A program made the translations under genes and the position numbers. Under the pieces are notes generated by a model. That model made no database searches, was not told where the DNA came from, and worked only from the letters and a program-made list of their open reading frames with translations. From assembly GCF_001642805.2 (NCBI RefSeq), contig NZ_CP016948.1, positions 2,170,001-2,234,000 on the forward strand: a DNA stretch of 64,000 nt. The letters run 5' to 3'. The number at the start of each line of letters is the position of its first letter. The stretch's first letter is position 1. The DNA is from Serratia surfactantfaciens. Lineage in GTDB: Bacteria; Pseudomonadota; Gammaproteobacteria; Enterobacterales; Enterobacteriaceae. This document shows, in pieces, positions 40,628 through 50,121 of the stretch.

Positions 40628-41167
40628 CGCTGACTCCAGCTCAAGGCTTCACAAAGCATAATCTTCTGCTCACAGGAAATTAACTCAGTGAAAAAATCCG
40701 TCCAACAACTTCATCATCAAACGTGACAATATTCACAATTAATTTATCGTCGATAGGCCAGGCATTTGCAATAGCCGCCAGTAAATAGCGATAAGATGCG
40801 GTTCATGGGGGATTATAACGTGAGGTCGACGCTGAATCGCTAGCAATGCTGTCACTGACAGCACCAAAAAAAGGCGTGATAAGCAACATGGTTTTAACAG
40901 AATATAAAAATATCAGCCAACACATAAATAGAATAAAACACCAACAAAACACATAAAACCAACACAACAGACAAACCCGGGTCATTGTCTTCACAGCAGA
41001 AAAGTCGCGTAAAATTTCAGCCAATAATAGCCCCATTATTGCTATTGAATTGAGCAGCCGCACACCCTGGCGCCAATCCCTCCTTTTCATCGCTCAGCAC
41101 GATATGAACCGTTATGCCGTCGAGCAGATCCTAGAGTTCACATTATCGCTATTCTGGAGTGCCTGTT
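40628..41167. other. 540-bp intergenic region dadA / monooxygenase
   Basis: It holds the dadA control region with a CRP-like site (40722-40737) and a very A-rich stretch (about 40900-40975). A frame of 95 codons on the minus strand has a composition unlike a real protein and no ribosome-binding site. No RNA gene is evident. Confidence 0.55.
40722..40737. promoter_or_regulatory. CRP-like site upstream of dadA
   Basis: CGTGACAATATTCACA matches TGTGA-N6-TCACA at nine of ten positions and lies about 95 bases before the dadA start. E. coli dadAX is activated by CRP and controlled by Lrp. Confidence 0.65.
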
Positions 41168-41485
41168 ATGTTTATCGCTATCTACCGATTCTCAGTCAAA
41201 ACCGGACACGAATCAGCCTTTCGCCAGGCCTGGTTTGAGTTGACTCAGGGTATCTATCTGCAGCGCGGCAGCCTCGGTTCGCGTTTGCATCGCGATGCGG
41301 GCGGGCAGTTTATCGGCTATGCGCAGTGGCCAAGCCGCGCCGCATGGGAAAGCGCCGGTGCCGTTCAATTGGAGGAACGCTATCGGCAAGCCCGGGAGCG
41401 AATGCGCGCAGCGTTGTTGACGGATGAAACGTTATTTGAACTGGAGGTTACGGATGATTATCTGCAAATCAGGCCGTTTGACTGA
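41168..41485 (+). CDS. Antibiotic biosynthesis monooxygenase (ABM) domain protein
   Basis: 105-residue ferredoxin-like protein with the ABM pattern: an N-terminal strand FIAIYRFSVKTG, a central GGQFIGYAQWPSRAAWESA segment and a C-terminal acidic strand. Such proteins are small dimeric monooxygenases or heme/quinone-related enzymes; the role here is unknown. CTGGAG lies upstream of the ATG at a fair distance. It is followed by a good terminator. Confidence 0.75.
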   Translation: MFIAIYRFSVKTGHESAFRQAWFELTQGIYLQRGSLGSRLHRDAGGQFIGYAQWPSRAAWESAGAVQLEERYRQARERMRAALLTDETLFELEVTDDYLQIRPFD

Positions 41486-41486
41486 G

Positions 41487-41512
41487 CACAAGCCCACCCG
41501 TGCGGGCTTGTG
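41487..41512. terminator. Terminator between the ABM gene and zinT
   Basis: Perfect 9-bp stem CACAAGCCC / GGGCTTGTG with an eight-base loop between convergent genes. There is no long T-tract. Confidence 0.65.
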
Positions 41513-41531
41513 ACTGTGGGACAGACCGGCG

Positions 41532-42182
41532 TCAGTGATGCAGCATCTCGTCCACGACCTCTTTGGTCTGTAGCTGGAACGGGTAGTAGGTCGGCCAGTT
41601 ATCCATTTCTTTCAGCAGCGCCTCCTGCGACGTGTTGCCCATAAAGATATGGAAATGCGCCGATTTGCGCGGGCCGATAATATGATCGCTGAACTGCACG
41701 AATTTCGGTGCCTGGCTGTCGGCATCCTGGCATTCGAACAGATAGCGCACGCCCTTTTTACCGGAGACATAAGTCAGGATCTTATGCCCGGCGTACTTAT
41801 ACTGACAGGCGCTGGATTGATCTCCGCGGTGAAACTCCATGACGCCGTTCTCAATGCCGATGGTATCCACATCAGTGGCGTACCCTTTGCGGTAATACGC
41901 CTTCACTTCGGCGAAGCTCTTGCTGTTATCCTGCGTCGCTTTCTTCTTGAACACCGGGTCAAGCTCCCCATTGAGCAAATAAGGATAGACGGATTGCCAT
42001 ACCCCCTCCCAGTCGGCCAAGTCGCGATCTTTGACGTCCTTGTCGTCGAACACGCCCGCTTCCGCCCTTTTTTCCACTTCCGTCAGCGGTTTGCCATGTG
42101 AATGATGCCCGTGGGCGACCGCCTGTCCGCTTATGAACATCGCCGCCAGCGCCACCGCCAGTTTGCCAAAATGCCTCGCCAA
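41532..42182 (-). CDS. zinT: Periplasmic zinc-binding protein ZinT
   Basis: Zinc and cadmium binding lipocalin-like protein that assists ZnuABC uptake. The mature N-terminus is histidine-rich (HGHHSHGK) after a signal peptide ending AVA, and three metal-site histidines lie in the HFHIFMG region and nearby. The start is placed at a TTG: AAGGAG lies six bases upstream, the protein then has 216 residues and aligns from its first residue with E. coli ZinT. An ATG seven codons earlier would place that ribosome-binding site inside the gene. A Zur box lies upstream. Confidence 0.93.
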   Translation of the reverse strand: MARHFGKLAVALAAMFISGQAVAHGHHSHGKPLTEVEKRAEAGVFDDKDVKDRDLADWEGVWQSVYPYLLNGELDPVFKKKATQDNSKSFAEVKAYYRKGYATDVDTIGIENGVMEFHRGDQSSACQYKYAGHKILTYVSGKKGVRYLFECQDADSQAPKFVQFSDHIIGPRKSAHFHIFMGNTSQEALLKEMDNWPTYYPFQLQTKEVVDEMLHH

Positions 42183-42220
42183 AATGCGCTCCTTGTCCGT
42201 CATTGAGAATTGAGAAAAAC

Positions 42221-42243
42221 GAAAAGTTACAATATAACATAAC
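42221..42243. promoter_or_regulatory. Zur operator upstream of zinT
   Basis: A 23-base element centred on GTTACAATATAAC agrees with the enterobacterial Zur consensus (GAAATGTTATAWTATAACAT and following bases) at about 19 of 23 positions. It is about 40 bases before the TTG start, where it would block transcription when zinc is plentiful. Confidence 0.75.
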
Positions 42244-42483
42244 AGTTTTCAATCATTCTGGCGCTGTAAGCAAGCTATTGCGCCCCCATGCCGCAGGGCT
42301 ATACTCGGAGAAGAAGCGCGGGGCTTCTGCCGGGACGGACGCGGCGCCGGATCGACCGCCGTTCGCTCCCTTGCGTACCGGCATTTTTATTTCACTGATT
42401 TGCAACGGTTAATTATGACTTGAACTATGCTTGTTACAGGGCCTGCCGTTTGAGCGAGGCCCGTGAATAATGAGGGTGCGCTG

Positions 42484-44019
42484 ATGACTACTTCAACACA
42501 TGAAAAGGTTAAGGATGATAAACGGCTGAGCGATGGACCGGACTGGACGTTCGAACTGCTGCAGGTGTATTTGGAGCAGATCGACCGCGTCGCCAAGCAT
42601 TACCGGCTCGACACCTACCCCCATCAGATCGAGGTGATCACCTCCGAGCAGATGATGGACGCTTATTCGAGCGTCGGCATGCCGATCAACTATACCCATT
42701 GGTCCTTCGGCAAAAAGTTCATCGAAACCGAGCAGCGCTACAAGCAAGGCCAGCAAGGGCTGGCGTATGAAATCGTCATCAACTCCAATCCCTGCATCGC
42801 CTACCTGATGGAAGAGAACACCATCACCATGCAGGCGCTGGTGATGGCGCACGCCTGCTATGGCCACAACTCGTTCTTCAAGAACAACTACCTGTTCCGC
42901 AGCTGGACTGATGCCAGCTCTATCGTCGATTATCTGCTGTTTGCTCGCCACTACATCAGCCAGTGCGAAGAGCGCTACGGCGTCGATGAGGTGGAACGGC
43001 TGCTGGATTCCTGCCACGCGCTGATGAATTACGGCGTCGACCGGTACAAACGTCCGCAAAAAATTTCATTGGTGGAAGAGAAAGCGCGCCAGAAAAGCCG
43101 CGAAGAGTATCTGCAGAGCCAGGTGAACACGCTGTGGAAGACCTTGCCGCGCGTCGAGCGCGAAGAGTCGCCGGAGCAGACGCGCCGCTATCCGAGTGAA
43201 CCGCAGGAAAATATCCTCTATTTTATCGAGAAGAACGCGCCGCTGCTCGAGCCTTGGCAGCGTGAGGTGTTGCGCATCGTGCGCAAAGTCAGCCAATATT
43301 TCTACCCGCAAAAACAGACTCAGGTGATGAACGAGGGTTGGGCCACCTTCTGGCACTACACCATCCTCAATCATCTGTACGACGAAGGCCGGGTGACCGA
43401 ACGCTTTATGCTGGAGTTTTTGCACAGCCACACCAACGTGGTGTACCAGCCGCCGTACAACAGCCCGTACTATAACGGTATCAACCCTTACGCGCTGGGC
43501 TTTGCCATGTTCCAGGACATCAAGCGCATCTGCCAATCACCGACCGAAGAAGATCGCTACTGGTTCCCGGACATCGCCGGCAAAGACTGGCTGGACACGT
43601 TGCATTTCGCCATGCGCGACTTTAAGGACGAGAGCTTCATCAGCCAGTTCCTGTCGCCCAAAGTGATGCGCGACTTCCGCTTGTTCACCGTGCTGGACGA
43701 CGATCGCAACAACTATCTGGAAATCGCCGCGATCCACAACGAAGCCGGCTACCGGGCGATCCGCCAGGAGCTGTCGGCGCAATACAATTTGAGCAACCAC
43801 GAACCGAACATTCAGATCTGGAACGTGGATTTGCGCGGCGACCGCTCGCTGACCCTGCGTTATATTCCGCAGGAACGCGCGCCGCTGGATAAAAGCCGCC
43901 GCGACGTGTTGAAACATCTGCATCGCCTGTGGGGCTTCGACGTGATCCTCGAGCAGCAAAACGAAGACGGCAGCGTAGAGCTGCTCGATCGTTGCCCGCC
44001 GCGGCCTACGCCGCAGTAA
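42484..44019 (+). CDS. ycgB: SpoVR-family protein YcgB
   Basis: 511-residue soluble protein of unknown biochemistry, conserved from E. coli to Bacillus (SpoVR). In E. coli it is RpoS-dependent and works with the YeaG kinase and YeaH. Long invariant stretches such as DTYPHQIEVITSEQMMDAYS and MNEGWATFWHYTILNHLYDE are present. The ATG giving MTTSTHEK is used; a slightly longer frame begins seven codons earlier. It ends at a terminator shared with fadR. Confidence 0.97.
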   Translation: MTTSTHEKVKDDKRLSDGPDWTFELLQVYLEQIDRVAKHYRLDTYPHQIEVITSEQMMDAYSSVGMPINYTHWSFGKKFIETEQRYKQGQQGLAYEIVINSNPCIAYLMEENTITMQALVMAHACYGHNSFFKNNYLFRSWTDASSIVDYLLFARHYISQCEERYGVDEVERLLDSCHALMNYGVDRYKRPQKISLVEEKARQKSREEYLQSQVNTLWKTLPRVEREESPEQTRRYPSEPQENILYFIEKNAPLLEPWQREVLRIVRKVSQYFYPQKQTQVMNEGWATFWHYTILNHLYDEGRVTERFMLEFLHSHTNVVYQPPYNSPYYNGINPYALGFAMFQDIKRICQSPTEEDRYWFPDIAGKDWLDTLHFAMRDFKDESFISQFLSPKVMRDFRLFTVLDDDRNNYLEIAAIHNEAGYRAIRQELSAQYNLSNHEPNIQIWNVDLRGDRSLTLRYIPQERAPLDKSRRDVLKHLHRLWGFDVILEQQNEDGSVELLDRCPPRPTPQ

Positions 44020-44037
44020 CCGCTGTGCCATAACGAC

Positions 44038-44066
44038 AAAGGGCGCCGAAAGGCGCCCTTTATTAT
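44038..44066. terminator. Bidirectional terminator between ycgB and fadR
   Basis: AAAGGGCGCC-GAAA-GGCGCCCTTT followed by ATTATTT; perfect stem with A and T arms, between convergent genes. Confidence 0.9.
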
Positions 44067-44081
44067 TTCGCTCGCACGCGA

Positions 44082-44801
44082 TCAGCGGCGCGCTTCGGTC
44101 AGATCGCTTGGCATGGTGCCCTGCATGCTCTGCCAAATCGCCCCGCTGTCTTTACCGTAATTACGCACGGTATCCATCACCTGGTCGTACATCTTCTCAT
44201 GGCACAGCGTGGACAGTTTGCTGTAGAAGGTCAGCGCCAGCTTGCGCGCTTCCGGGTTGGAGAAGTAGTAACGGCCAACGCGGGTATACAGCCCTTTCAA
44301 CCCGTTGAAGATCAGGCCGTAGATCGGGTTGCCGGAAGCGAACGCCAGACCGCGGAAGATTTCATAATCCAGCACATTGAACGCATCCGCCTGATCTTCG
44401 ACTTCGGCGGCCTTCGCCAGCACTTCCTGCGCCTGCTCCGGATGATTGCGCACCGCGGCGCGAATAAAGATCGACGCGATATTGGTGCGTACCGACAGCA
44501 GATTATCGATCAGCTGCGGGACGCTTTTGTGATCGAGACGGGCTACGGTCTCAAGGATGTTGAGGCCGGACGTTTCCCAGAAATTGTTCACTTTGGTCGG
44601 TTTGCCATGCTGAATGGTCAACCAGCCATCGCGGGCAAGACGTTGCAACACTTCACGTAATGTGGTGCGCGTGACGCCAATCAACTCCGAAAGCTCACGC
44701 TCCGCGGGCAAAATAGAGCCAGGGGGGAAGCGATTATTCCAAATACTCTCAATAATGTACTCTTCCGCGAAACCGGCAGGACTCTGCGCCTTTATGACCA
44801 T
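44082..44801 (-). CDS. fadR: Fatty acid metabolism regulator FadR
   Basis: GntR-family regulator that represses fatty acid degradation genes and activates fabA/fabB; acyl-CoA releases it from DNA. At 239 residues it equals E. coli FadR. The winged helix is N-terminal ([20 protein letters not shown]) and the acyl-CoA domain is C-terminal. A matching operator lies before fadD at 56591-56607 in this window. It diverges from nhaB. Confidence 0.98.
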   Translation of the reverse strand: MVIKAQSPAGFAEEYIIESIWNNRFPPGSILPAERELSELIGVTRTTLREVLQRLARDGWLTIQHGKPTKVNNFWETSGLNILETVARLDHKSVPQLIDNLLSVRTNIASIFIRAAVRNHPEQAQEVLAKAAEVEDQADAFNVLDYEIFRGLAFASGNPIYGLIFNGLKGLYTRVGRYYFSNPEARKLALTFYSKLSTLCHEKMYDQVMDTVRNYGKDSGAIWQSMQGTMPSDLTEARR

Positions 44802-45044
44802 GTGTTTGACGTTCCGTTGCGACGATAAATTCAGTAAAAGTAATCAGCTCATCATACCAGATCACACAGACATGACATAGCGTGAGCGAAAAACAATAAA
44901 CGAAAGTGTGCATAAAGTGGCAAAAAACGCGCAAAAACACCGGTTGCAAGAAATTTACCGCCGTAAAACAAGCTCCGGTTGCGCCCGCCCCCGCCGCGTT
45001 GTTAGGGTACGTGCTACGACTGATTTAAGGATGCATAAAGGACA

Positions 45045-46610
45045 ATGGAAACAACCTTGCGCAGCGCCCTGCTCAAAAACTTCCTGGGGCAATCTCCCGA
45101 CTGGTACAAACTGACCATTATTATTTTCCTGGCGATCAACCCGCTGGTGTTCTTTTTCGCCAGTCCGTTTATCGCGGGTTGGCTGCTGGTGGTGGAGTTC
45201 ATCTTTACCCTGGCGATGGCGTTGAAGTGCTACCCGTTGCTGCCGGGCGGCCTGCTGGCGCTGGAGGCGGTAGCCATCGGCATGACCAGCCCGGCCCAGG
45301 TCTCGCAGGAAATCGAACATAATCTGGAAGTGCTGCTGCTGCTGGTCTTTATGGTAGCCGGCATCTACTTTATGAAGCAGCTGCTGCTGTTCGTATTTAC
45401 CAAACTGCTGCTCAACATCCGCTCGAAAACGCTGTTGTCGCTGGCATTCTGCCTGGCCGCCGCCTTCCTTTCCGCTTTCCTCGACGCGCTGACGGTCGTG
45501 GCGGTGGTAATTAGCGTCGCCACAGGGTTCTATTCCATCTATCACAACGTGACCTCAAATCGCCCCGACGGCGACATCGGCGACGACAGCGATTTCACCG
45601 GCGAAGAGCGCAAACAGACGCTGGAACAATTCCGCGCCTTTCTGCGCAGCCTGCTGATGCATGCCGGCGTCGGCACCGCGCTCGGCGGGGTCATGACGAT
45701 GGTGGGCGAGCCGCAGAACCTGATCATCGCCAAGAGCGCGGACTGGGGCTTCATCGACTTCTTCCTGCGTATGGCGCCGGTCACCTTGCCAGTGCTGGTG
45801 TGCGGCCTGCTGGTCTGCTGGCTGGTAGAGCGTTTTCGTCTGTTTGGCTACGGCGTGCAGCTGCCGGACGCAGTGCGCGAGGTGCTGAAAGAGTATGACC
45901 GCAAGGCCACTGCAGGCCGCAGCAAGCAAGAACGACTCAAGCTGGTGATGCAGGCGTTGATCGGTGTTTGGCTGGTGTTGGCGCTGGCCTTCCACCTGGC
46001 CGAGGTCGGGTTGATCGGCCTGTCGGTGATCATTCTCGCCACCTCGCTGTGTGGCGTGAACGATGAACACGCCATCGGCAAAGCGTTCCAGGAAGCGCTG
46101 CCGTTCACCGCCCTGTTGACGGTGTTTTTCACCGTCGTTGCGGTGATCATCGAACAGCACCTGTTCAGCCCGGTGATCCAGTTTGTGCTGCGCGCCGAGC
46201 CCGCCTCTCAGCTTTCGCTGTTCTACCTGTTCAACGGTCTGCTGTCGTCGGTTTCCGACAACGTGTTCGTCGGCACGGTTTACATCAACGAGGCGCGTGC
46301 CGCGCTGGAGTCTGGCGCCATTGCGCTGAAACAGTTTGAACTGCTGGCGGTCGCCATCAATACCGGCACCAACCTGCCTTCTGTCGCTACCCCGAACGGC
46401 CAGGCGGCGTTCCTGTTCCTGCTGACGTCGGCGCTGGCGCCGCTGGTGCGCCTGTCGTATGGACGCATGGTGTGGATGGCCCTGCCGTATACGGTGGTGC
46501 TGACCGTGGTCGGCCTGCTGTGCGTACAGTTCACGCTGGAGCCGGCGACCGAACTGTTGACGCAGTGGCACTGGCTGACGCTGCCTCCTCTCGACGCTAT
46601 CGGCCACTGA
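45045..46610 (+). CDS. nhaB: Na+/H+ antiporter NhaB
   Basis: Inner-membrane sodium/proton antiporter of about 12 helices, 521 residues (E. coli about 513). Conserved segments include [20 protein letters not shown] and [20 protein letters not shown], typical of the ion transporter superfamily. AAGGA lies before the ATG. It is divergent from fadR and 120 bases before dsbB, as in E. coli. Confidence 0.97.
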   Translation: METTLRSALLKNFLGQSPDWYKLTIIIFLAINPLVFFFASPFIAGWLLVVEFIFTLAMALKCYPLLPGGLLALEAVAIGMTSPAQVSQEIEHNLEVLLLLVFMVAGIYFMKQLLLFVFTKLLLNIRSKTLLSLAFCLAAAFLSAFLDALTVVAVVISVATGFYSIYHNVTSNRPDGDIGDDSDFTGEERKQTLEQFRAFLRSLLMHAGVGTALGGVMTMVGEPQNLIIAKSADWGFIDFFLRMAPVTLPVLVCGLLVCWLVERFRLFGYGVQLPDAVREVLKEYDRKATAGRSKQERLKLVMQALIGVWLVLALAFHLAEVGLIGLSVIILATSLCGVNDEHAIGKAFQEALPFTALLTVFFTVVAVIIEQHLFSPVIQFVLRAEPASQLSLFYLFNGLLSSVSDNVFVGTVYINEARAALESGAIALKQFELLAVAINTGTNLPSVATPNGQAAFLFLLTSALAPLVRLSYGRMVWMALPYTVVLTVVGLLCVQFTLEPATELLTQWHWLTLPPLDAIGH

Positions 46611-46730
46611 TGCGGCGCCGGCAGAGTAAACCGACTATTTTTACGCGGAAACCGGCCCAGGTGGCTGGCAGCGAAGATGAATTGGTTTACACTGCCGGTT
46701 CAATTGCTTACTGCATGGAAGAATCTAGAT

Positions 46731-47261
46731 ATGTTGCAATTCTTTAACCGCTGTTCACAAGGACGCGGCGCCTGGCTGCTGATGGCCCTGACAGCGTTGG
46801 TGTTGGAACTGGTCGCGCTCTATTTCCAGCACGTGATGCTGCTGCAGCCCTGCGTCATGTGCATTTACGAGCGTTGCGCACTGTTCGGCATCCTCGGCGC
46901 CTCGCTGGTGGGCGCCATCGCGCCGAAAACCCCGCTGCGCTACGCGGCGATCTTGCTGTGGATCTACAGCGCCTGGGAAGGCGTTCAGCTGGCGTGGAAG
47001 CACACCATGATCCAACTGCACCCTTCGCCGTTCAATACCTGCGATTTCTTCGTCAGCTTCCCTTCGTGGCTGCCGCTGGACAAATGGCTGCCGGCGGTGT
47101 TCCACGCCTCCGGTGACTGTTCCGTGCGCCAATGGCAGTTCCTGACCCTGGAAATGCCGCAATGGCTGGTCGGCATCTTCGGCGCCTACCTGCTGGTGGC
47201 GCTGATCGTGTTGATCGCACAGTTTGTTCGCCCACGCCGCCGCGATCTGTTCGGCCGCTGA
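46731..47261 (+). CDS. dsbB: Disulfide bond formation protein B
   Basis: Inner-membrane quinone reductase that reoxidises DsbA. From the ATG giving MLQFFNRC it has 176 residues, the E. coli length, and the four essential cysteines fall at positions 41, 44, 104 and 130 exactly. Four membrane helices. A longer open frame adds 18 upstream residues without support. It ends at a strong terminator. Confidence 0.97.
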   Translation: MLQFFNRCSQGRGAWLLMALTALVLELVALYFQHVMLLQPCVMCIYERCALFGILGASLVGAIAPKTPLRYAAILLWIYSAWEGVQLAWKHTMIQLHPSPFNTCDFFVSFPSWLPLDKWLPAVFHASGDCSVRQWQFLTLEMPQWLVGIFGAYLLVALIVLIAQFVRPRRRDLFGR

Positions 47262-47275
47262 TCGGTACATAAACC

Positions 47276-47306
47276 AAAAACGGCGCCTGAAGGCGCCGTT
47301 TTTTTT
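47276..47306 (+). terminator. Rho-independent terminator of nhaB-dsbB
   Basis: AAAAACGGCGCC-TGAA-GGCGCCGTTTTTTTT: perfect stem, tetraloop and eight T residues, 15 bases past dsbB. Confidence 0.93.
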
Positions 47307-47341
47307 AGGGTATTGCTGTCAAATTCAGAGATAACCCCATT

Positions 47342-47413
47342 TCAGGTATGTGTGAGGAAATAAACGAGCACGATCAGCGCTCCAGCCACGGCAAACAGAC
47401 GAACCATTTTCAT
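47342..47413 (-). CDS. Candidate 23-residue membrane peptide
   Basis: A minus-strand ATG opens 23 codons: MKMVRLF, then a hydrophobic run AVAGALIVLVYFL and the end THT. It looks like a minimal single-helix membrane protein. The ribosome-binding site is weak (GAGAG ten bases upstream). No family is recognised. Confidence 0.35.
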   Translation of the reverse strand: MKMVRLFAVAGALIVLVYFLTHT

Positions 47414-47676
47414 TGTTATGCTCTCGAACTTGCGGGAGAGCGGCCAAATTACCCAACTTATCGCTTAAAAAGAAGCATCCTGGCTCGATTACGCGCGTAA
47501 TTTACATAACATTAAACTTCTGTGATGCCGGCAGGCAAAAACAGGCGATGTCGGCGCAATCCTCTCGGCTTTCAGGCAACAATAAATTACCGTTATTTAT
47601 GAACGACTGCGCCTTTGTCACATTCAGAGCACAATATTTTGGTGAACTTTGCCCATAAAATCCTTATAGTATCGGC

Positions 47677-47746
47677 AAAGTGAGTACTACCGATTTCCCT
47701 GGTGTTGTTGTGTGTCTTGCCCCTCATCTATGTAGGGGCTTTTTTC
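47677..47746 (+). ncRNA. Candidate sRNA with an ArcZ-like seed
   Basis: A -10 box TATAGT (47665-47670) predicts a start near 47677. The 16 bases GATTTCCCTGGTGTTG at 47692-47707 equal the conserved seed of the Hfq-binding sRNA ArcZ, which pairs with rpoS and other mRNAs. The segment then runs through a U-rich part (GUUGUGUGUCUU) to a terminator, GCCCCT / AGGGGC with a nine-base loop and six T residues. Seed to end is about 54 nucleotides, like processed ArcZ. The tail also resembles RprA. ArcZ itself normally lies beside arcB, so this would be a second locus or a relocated one. Confidence 0.65.
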
Positions 47747-47955
47747 CCCCTGCCCCCTGACTTGCAAAAATTCTCCCTTATCCCGCAATGCTGATAGCGC
47801 GCATCGAGTCTCGACTCACCGTTCGCGCACTAATGATTAAAATCGTTCCTGATTCTTTACCTATGCTGATGACGTTTGGATTTCCACACTTTTTCTCTAG
47901 TAAGCCGGGCCCAGTCTTTGGCTGACTACAGCAAATGATATCAAGGACACGATCT

Positions 47956-48717
47956 ATGCCGGATACCGCATTGCCTCCCTCGTCTCAGCGCCCGTTCCTG
48001 CGTCGCCTGCTGCTTAAAGCAGGGAAAAGATTCCTGCGCTGGAACGGCGAGTTTCAGACTCGCCATTCGCTAATCTCCACCACGCCGCAGATCGGTAATC
48101 ATGAATTTAATTGGGTGACGGCGCTGGAAGCCCGTTGGCCCGCCATTCGGGAGGAGTTGGATCGCCTGTTGGAGCATCCTGAAGATATTCCCGCATTCCA
48201 CCAAATATCACCGGATCAGAAACGCATCTCCAAAGGAGATAACTGGAAAACCTTCGGGCTGTTTGTCTATGGGCAACGCGTTGATGAAAACTGCGCCATT
48301 TGCCCGCGTACCGCGCAAGCGGTCAGCGAGATCCCCGGCATGCGCACCGCCATGTTCTCTATCCTTAAGCCGCACTATCATATCGTGCCGCACAAAGGCC
48401 CGACGCGTGCCGTGGTGCGCGCTCATCTGGGATTAATCGTGCCAAAGGATCGGGAAAAGCTGTGGATCCGCGTTGACGATCAAATCCTGCACTGGGATGA
48501 AGGCAAAGTGATTTTGTTTGACGACTCTTATGAGCACGAAGTGCGTAATGATACCGACGAGCTACGCGCGGTGTTGTTTCTCGATATCGACCGGCCGATG
48601 GACAAGGTGGGTACGGCGGTGAATAAGCTGCTGTTCAGCCTGATCAAAGCCAGCCCTTATGTGAAACAACCGCTAAAAAACCTGGCGAACTGGCACCGGC
48701 GCGATAAAAAAGAGTGA
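47956..48717 (+). CDS. Aspartyl/asparaginyl beta-hydroxylase family dioxygenase (LpxO-like)
   Basis: 253-residue Fe(II)/2-oxoglutarate enzyme. The first metal and cosubstrate region is KPHYHIVPHKGPTRAVVRAH and the distal histidine with its 2-oxoglutarate contacts is in FDDSYEHEVRND. The family includes LpxO, which adds a 2-hydroxyl to a lipid A acyl chain; LpxO proteins are usually near 300 residues and have membrane anchors, while this has a basic N-terminus (RRLLLKAGKRFLRW) and no clear helix. Lipid A is the likely but unproven substrate. AAGGA lies before the ATG. The sRNA candidate is directly upstream. Confidence 0.82.
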   Translation: MPDTALPPSSQRPFLRRLLLKAGKRFLRWNGEFQTRHSLISTTPQIGNHEFNWVTALEARWPAIREELDRLLEHPEDIPAFHQISPDQKRISKGDNWKTFGLFVYGQRVDENCAICPRTAQAVSEIPGMRTAMFSILKPHYHIVPHKGPTRAVVRAHLGLIVPKDREKLWIRVDDQILHWDEGKVILFDDSYEHEVRNDTDELRAVLFLDIDRPMDKVGTAVNKLLFSLIKASPYVKQPLKNLANWHRRDKKE

Positions 48718-48837
48718 AATGACGGCTTATGCCATGAGCCCCACGCCAGCGGGTTAGCTCAACAACGCAAAGGGGGAGTGCCCAACCACTCCGCCCTCTT
48801 GCATCGCGCTCCGCCTTGATCCGCAAGGGTTCCGATT

Positions 48838-49284
48838 TTACCTGGCCCAGTCCGGCTTGTTGAGGATATGGTCCTGCCAGTCCACCACTTCGCTCTCACG
48901 CACCGCGATATGCCGCACCGTGATGCGCTCGCCGTGCATCGCCGCCTTGGAGCCGCTCAGCAACGGGTGCCAGGGGAACAGCGGTTTACCTTCGCCAATC
49001 AGACGGTAGGCGCAGGTAGGTGGCAGCCAATCGAAGGTGGTGAGGTTCTCGCGCGTCAGTTTGATGCAGTCTTCTTCCAGCTCGAAGCGCCGCTCGTAGT
49101 TGCGGCATTGGCAGGATTTGATGTTGAGCTGGTTGCAGGCTACGTTGGTAAAATAAATCTCGTCGGTATCTTCGTCGATCAGCTTATTCAAACAGCATTG
49201 CCCGCACCCGTCGCACAACGACTCCCACTCTTGTTCTGACATTTCCGCCAGCGTTTTCTGTTGCCAAAAAGCGAGTTGTGACAT
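48838..49284 (-). CDS. ycgN: UPF0260 cysteine-cluster protein YcgN
   Basis: 148-residue member of the CxxCxxCC iron/zinc cluster family. The cysteine-rich segment [14 protein letters not shown] is near residue 25, and further cysteines follow in NVACNQLN and SCQCRNYE, eight in all. The function is unknown. It is the last of the ycgL - transglycosylase - ycgM - ycgN series on the minus strand. Confidence 0.94.
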   Translation of the reverse strand: MSQLAFWQQKTLAEMSEQEWESLCDGCGQCCLNKLIDEDTDEIYFTNVACNQLNIKSCQCRNYERRFELEEDCIKLTRENLTTFDWLPPTCAYRLIGEGKPLFPWHPLLSGSKAAMHGERITVRHIAVRESEVVDWQDHILNKPDWAR

Positions 49285-49406
49285 GTTAGCGTCCGGTTTA
49301 GGTAAAGGGAAAAGTCACCTGCGCACAGGTTCGAGGGGGGACTATATAGACATTTTAGCCGCGAGATGCAAGTTTTGCCGCCGACGATGCCGGCGGCGAG
49401 GAGAAA

Positions 49407-50063
49407 TCAGATCACCCGGGTGCTGAGGGTTTTGCCGTTCAGGCTGATTTTCAGCATGTCGCCGGAAGCCATCGGGCCCACGCCCTGCGGCGTGCCGGTC
49501 AGAATGATGTCGCCGGCGCGCAGCGTGAAGAAACGGCTCATGTAGCTGATAAGCGGCAGGATCGGCGTGATCATGTCACGCGTATTGCCCTGCTGGCGCA
49601 GCTGGTCGTTAACGGTCAACGACAGCTCGGCGTTTTGCGGATCGCCGAACTCGGCTACCGGGATAAATCCCGACATCGGGCAGGAACCGTCGAAGGCCTT
49701 GGCCTTTTCCCACGGCTGACCGGCTTTTTTAAAGCCCGCCTGCAGATCGCGCAGCGTCAGATCGAGCGCCACGCCGTAACCGGCGATCGCCCGCGCCACG
49801 CGGTCTTCGTTGGCCTGTTTCAGCGGCGTGCCGATCAGCACCGCCAGCTCGACCTCATGGTGCACTGAACCGAACTCTTTAGGGATGGCCACCGGCTGGC
49901 GGATATCGCACAGCGCCGTTTCCGGTTTGATAAACACCACCGGCTCGACGGAAACCGCGCTGCCCATTTCCTTGATGTGATCGGCGTAGTTGCTGCCGAC
50001 GCAAACCACCTTGTTCACCGGGAAATCGAGCAACGAACCCTGCCAGTCTCTATGTTGATACAT
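49407..50063 (-). CDS. ycgM: Fumarylacetoacetate hydrolase-family protein YcgM
   Basis: 218-residue FAH-fold protein, probably an acylpyruvase or oxaloacetate decarboxylase-type enzyme. Metal-binding acids are in HHEVELAVLIG (Glu-x-Glu) and GYGVALDLTLRDLQ (Asp), and the C-terminal GDIILTGTPQGVGPM is the family signature. Located between ycgN and the transglycosylase gene on the same strand. Confidence 0.95.
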   Translation of the reverse strand: MYQHRDWQGSLLDFPVNKVVCVGSNYADHIKEMGSAVSVEPVVFIKPETALCDIRQPVAIPKEFGSVHHEVELAVLIGTPLKQANEDRVARAIAGYGVALDLTLRDLQAGFKKAGQPWEKAKAFDGSCPMSGFIPVAEFGDPQNAELSLTVNDQLRQQGNTRDMITPILPLISYMSRFFTLRAGDIILTGTPQGVGPMASGDMLKISLNGKTLSTRVI

Positions 50064-50121
50064 ACCGCTTCTCCCAAACTGTAGAGGCTTGGCGCGCCAA
50101 GCCGATTATTGGTGTGTCGAA

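Noticed and set aside
40803..41090. 95-codon minus-strand frame upstream of dadA
   Set aside because: It is rich in Cys, Trp and Phe because of the A-rich plus strand, has no ribosome-binding site, and overlaps no family pattern.
47692..47746. Reading the sRNA candidate as DsrA
   Set aside because: DsrA contains GATTTCCTGGTGTAACG, one C shorter and different after GGTGT. The ArcZ seed matches without a gap, and the terminator is unlike that of DsrA.
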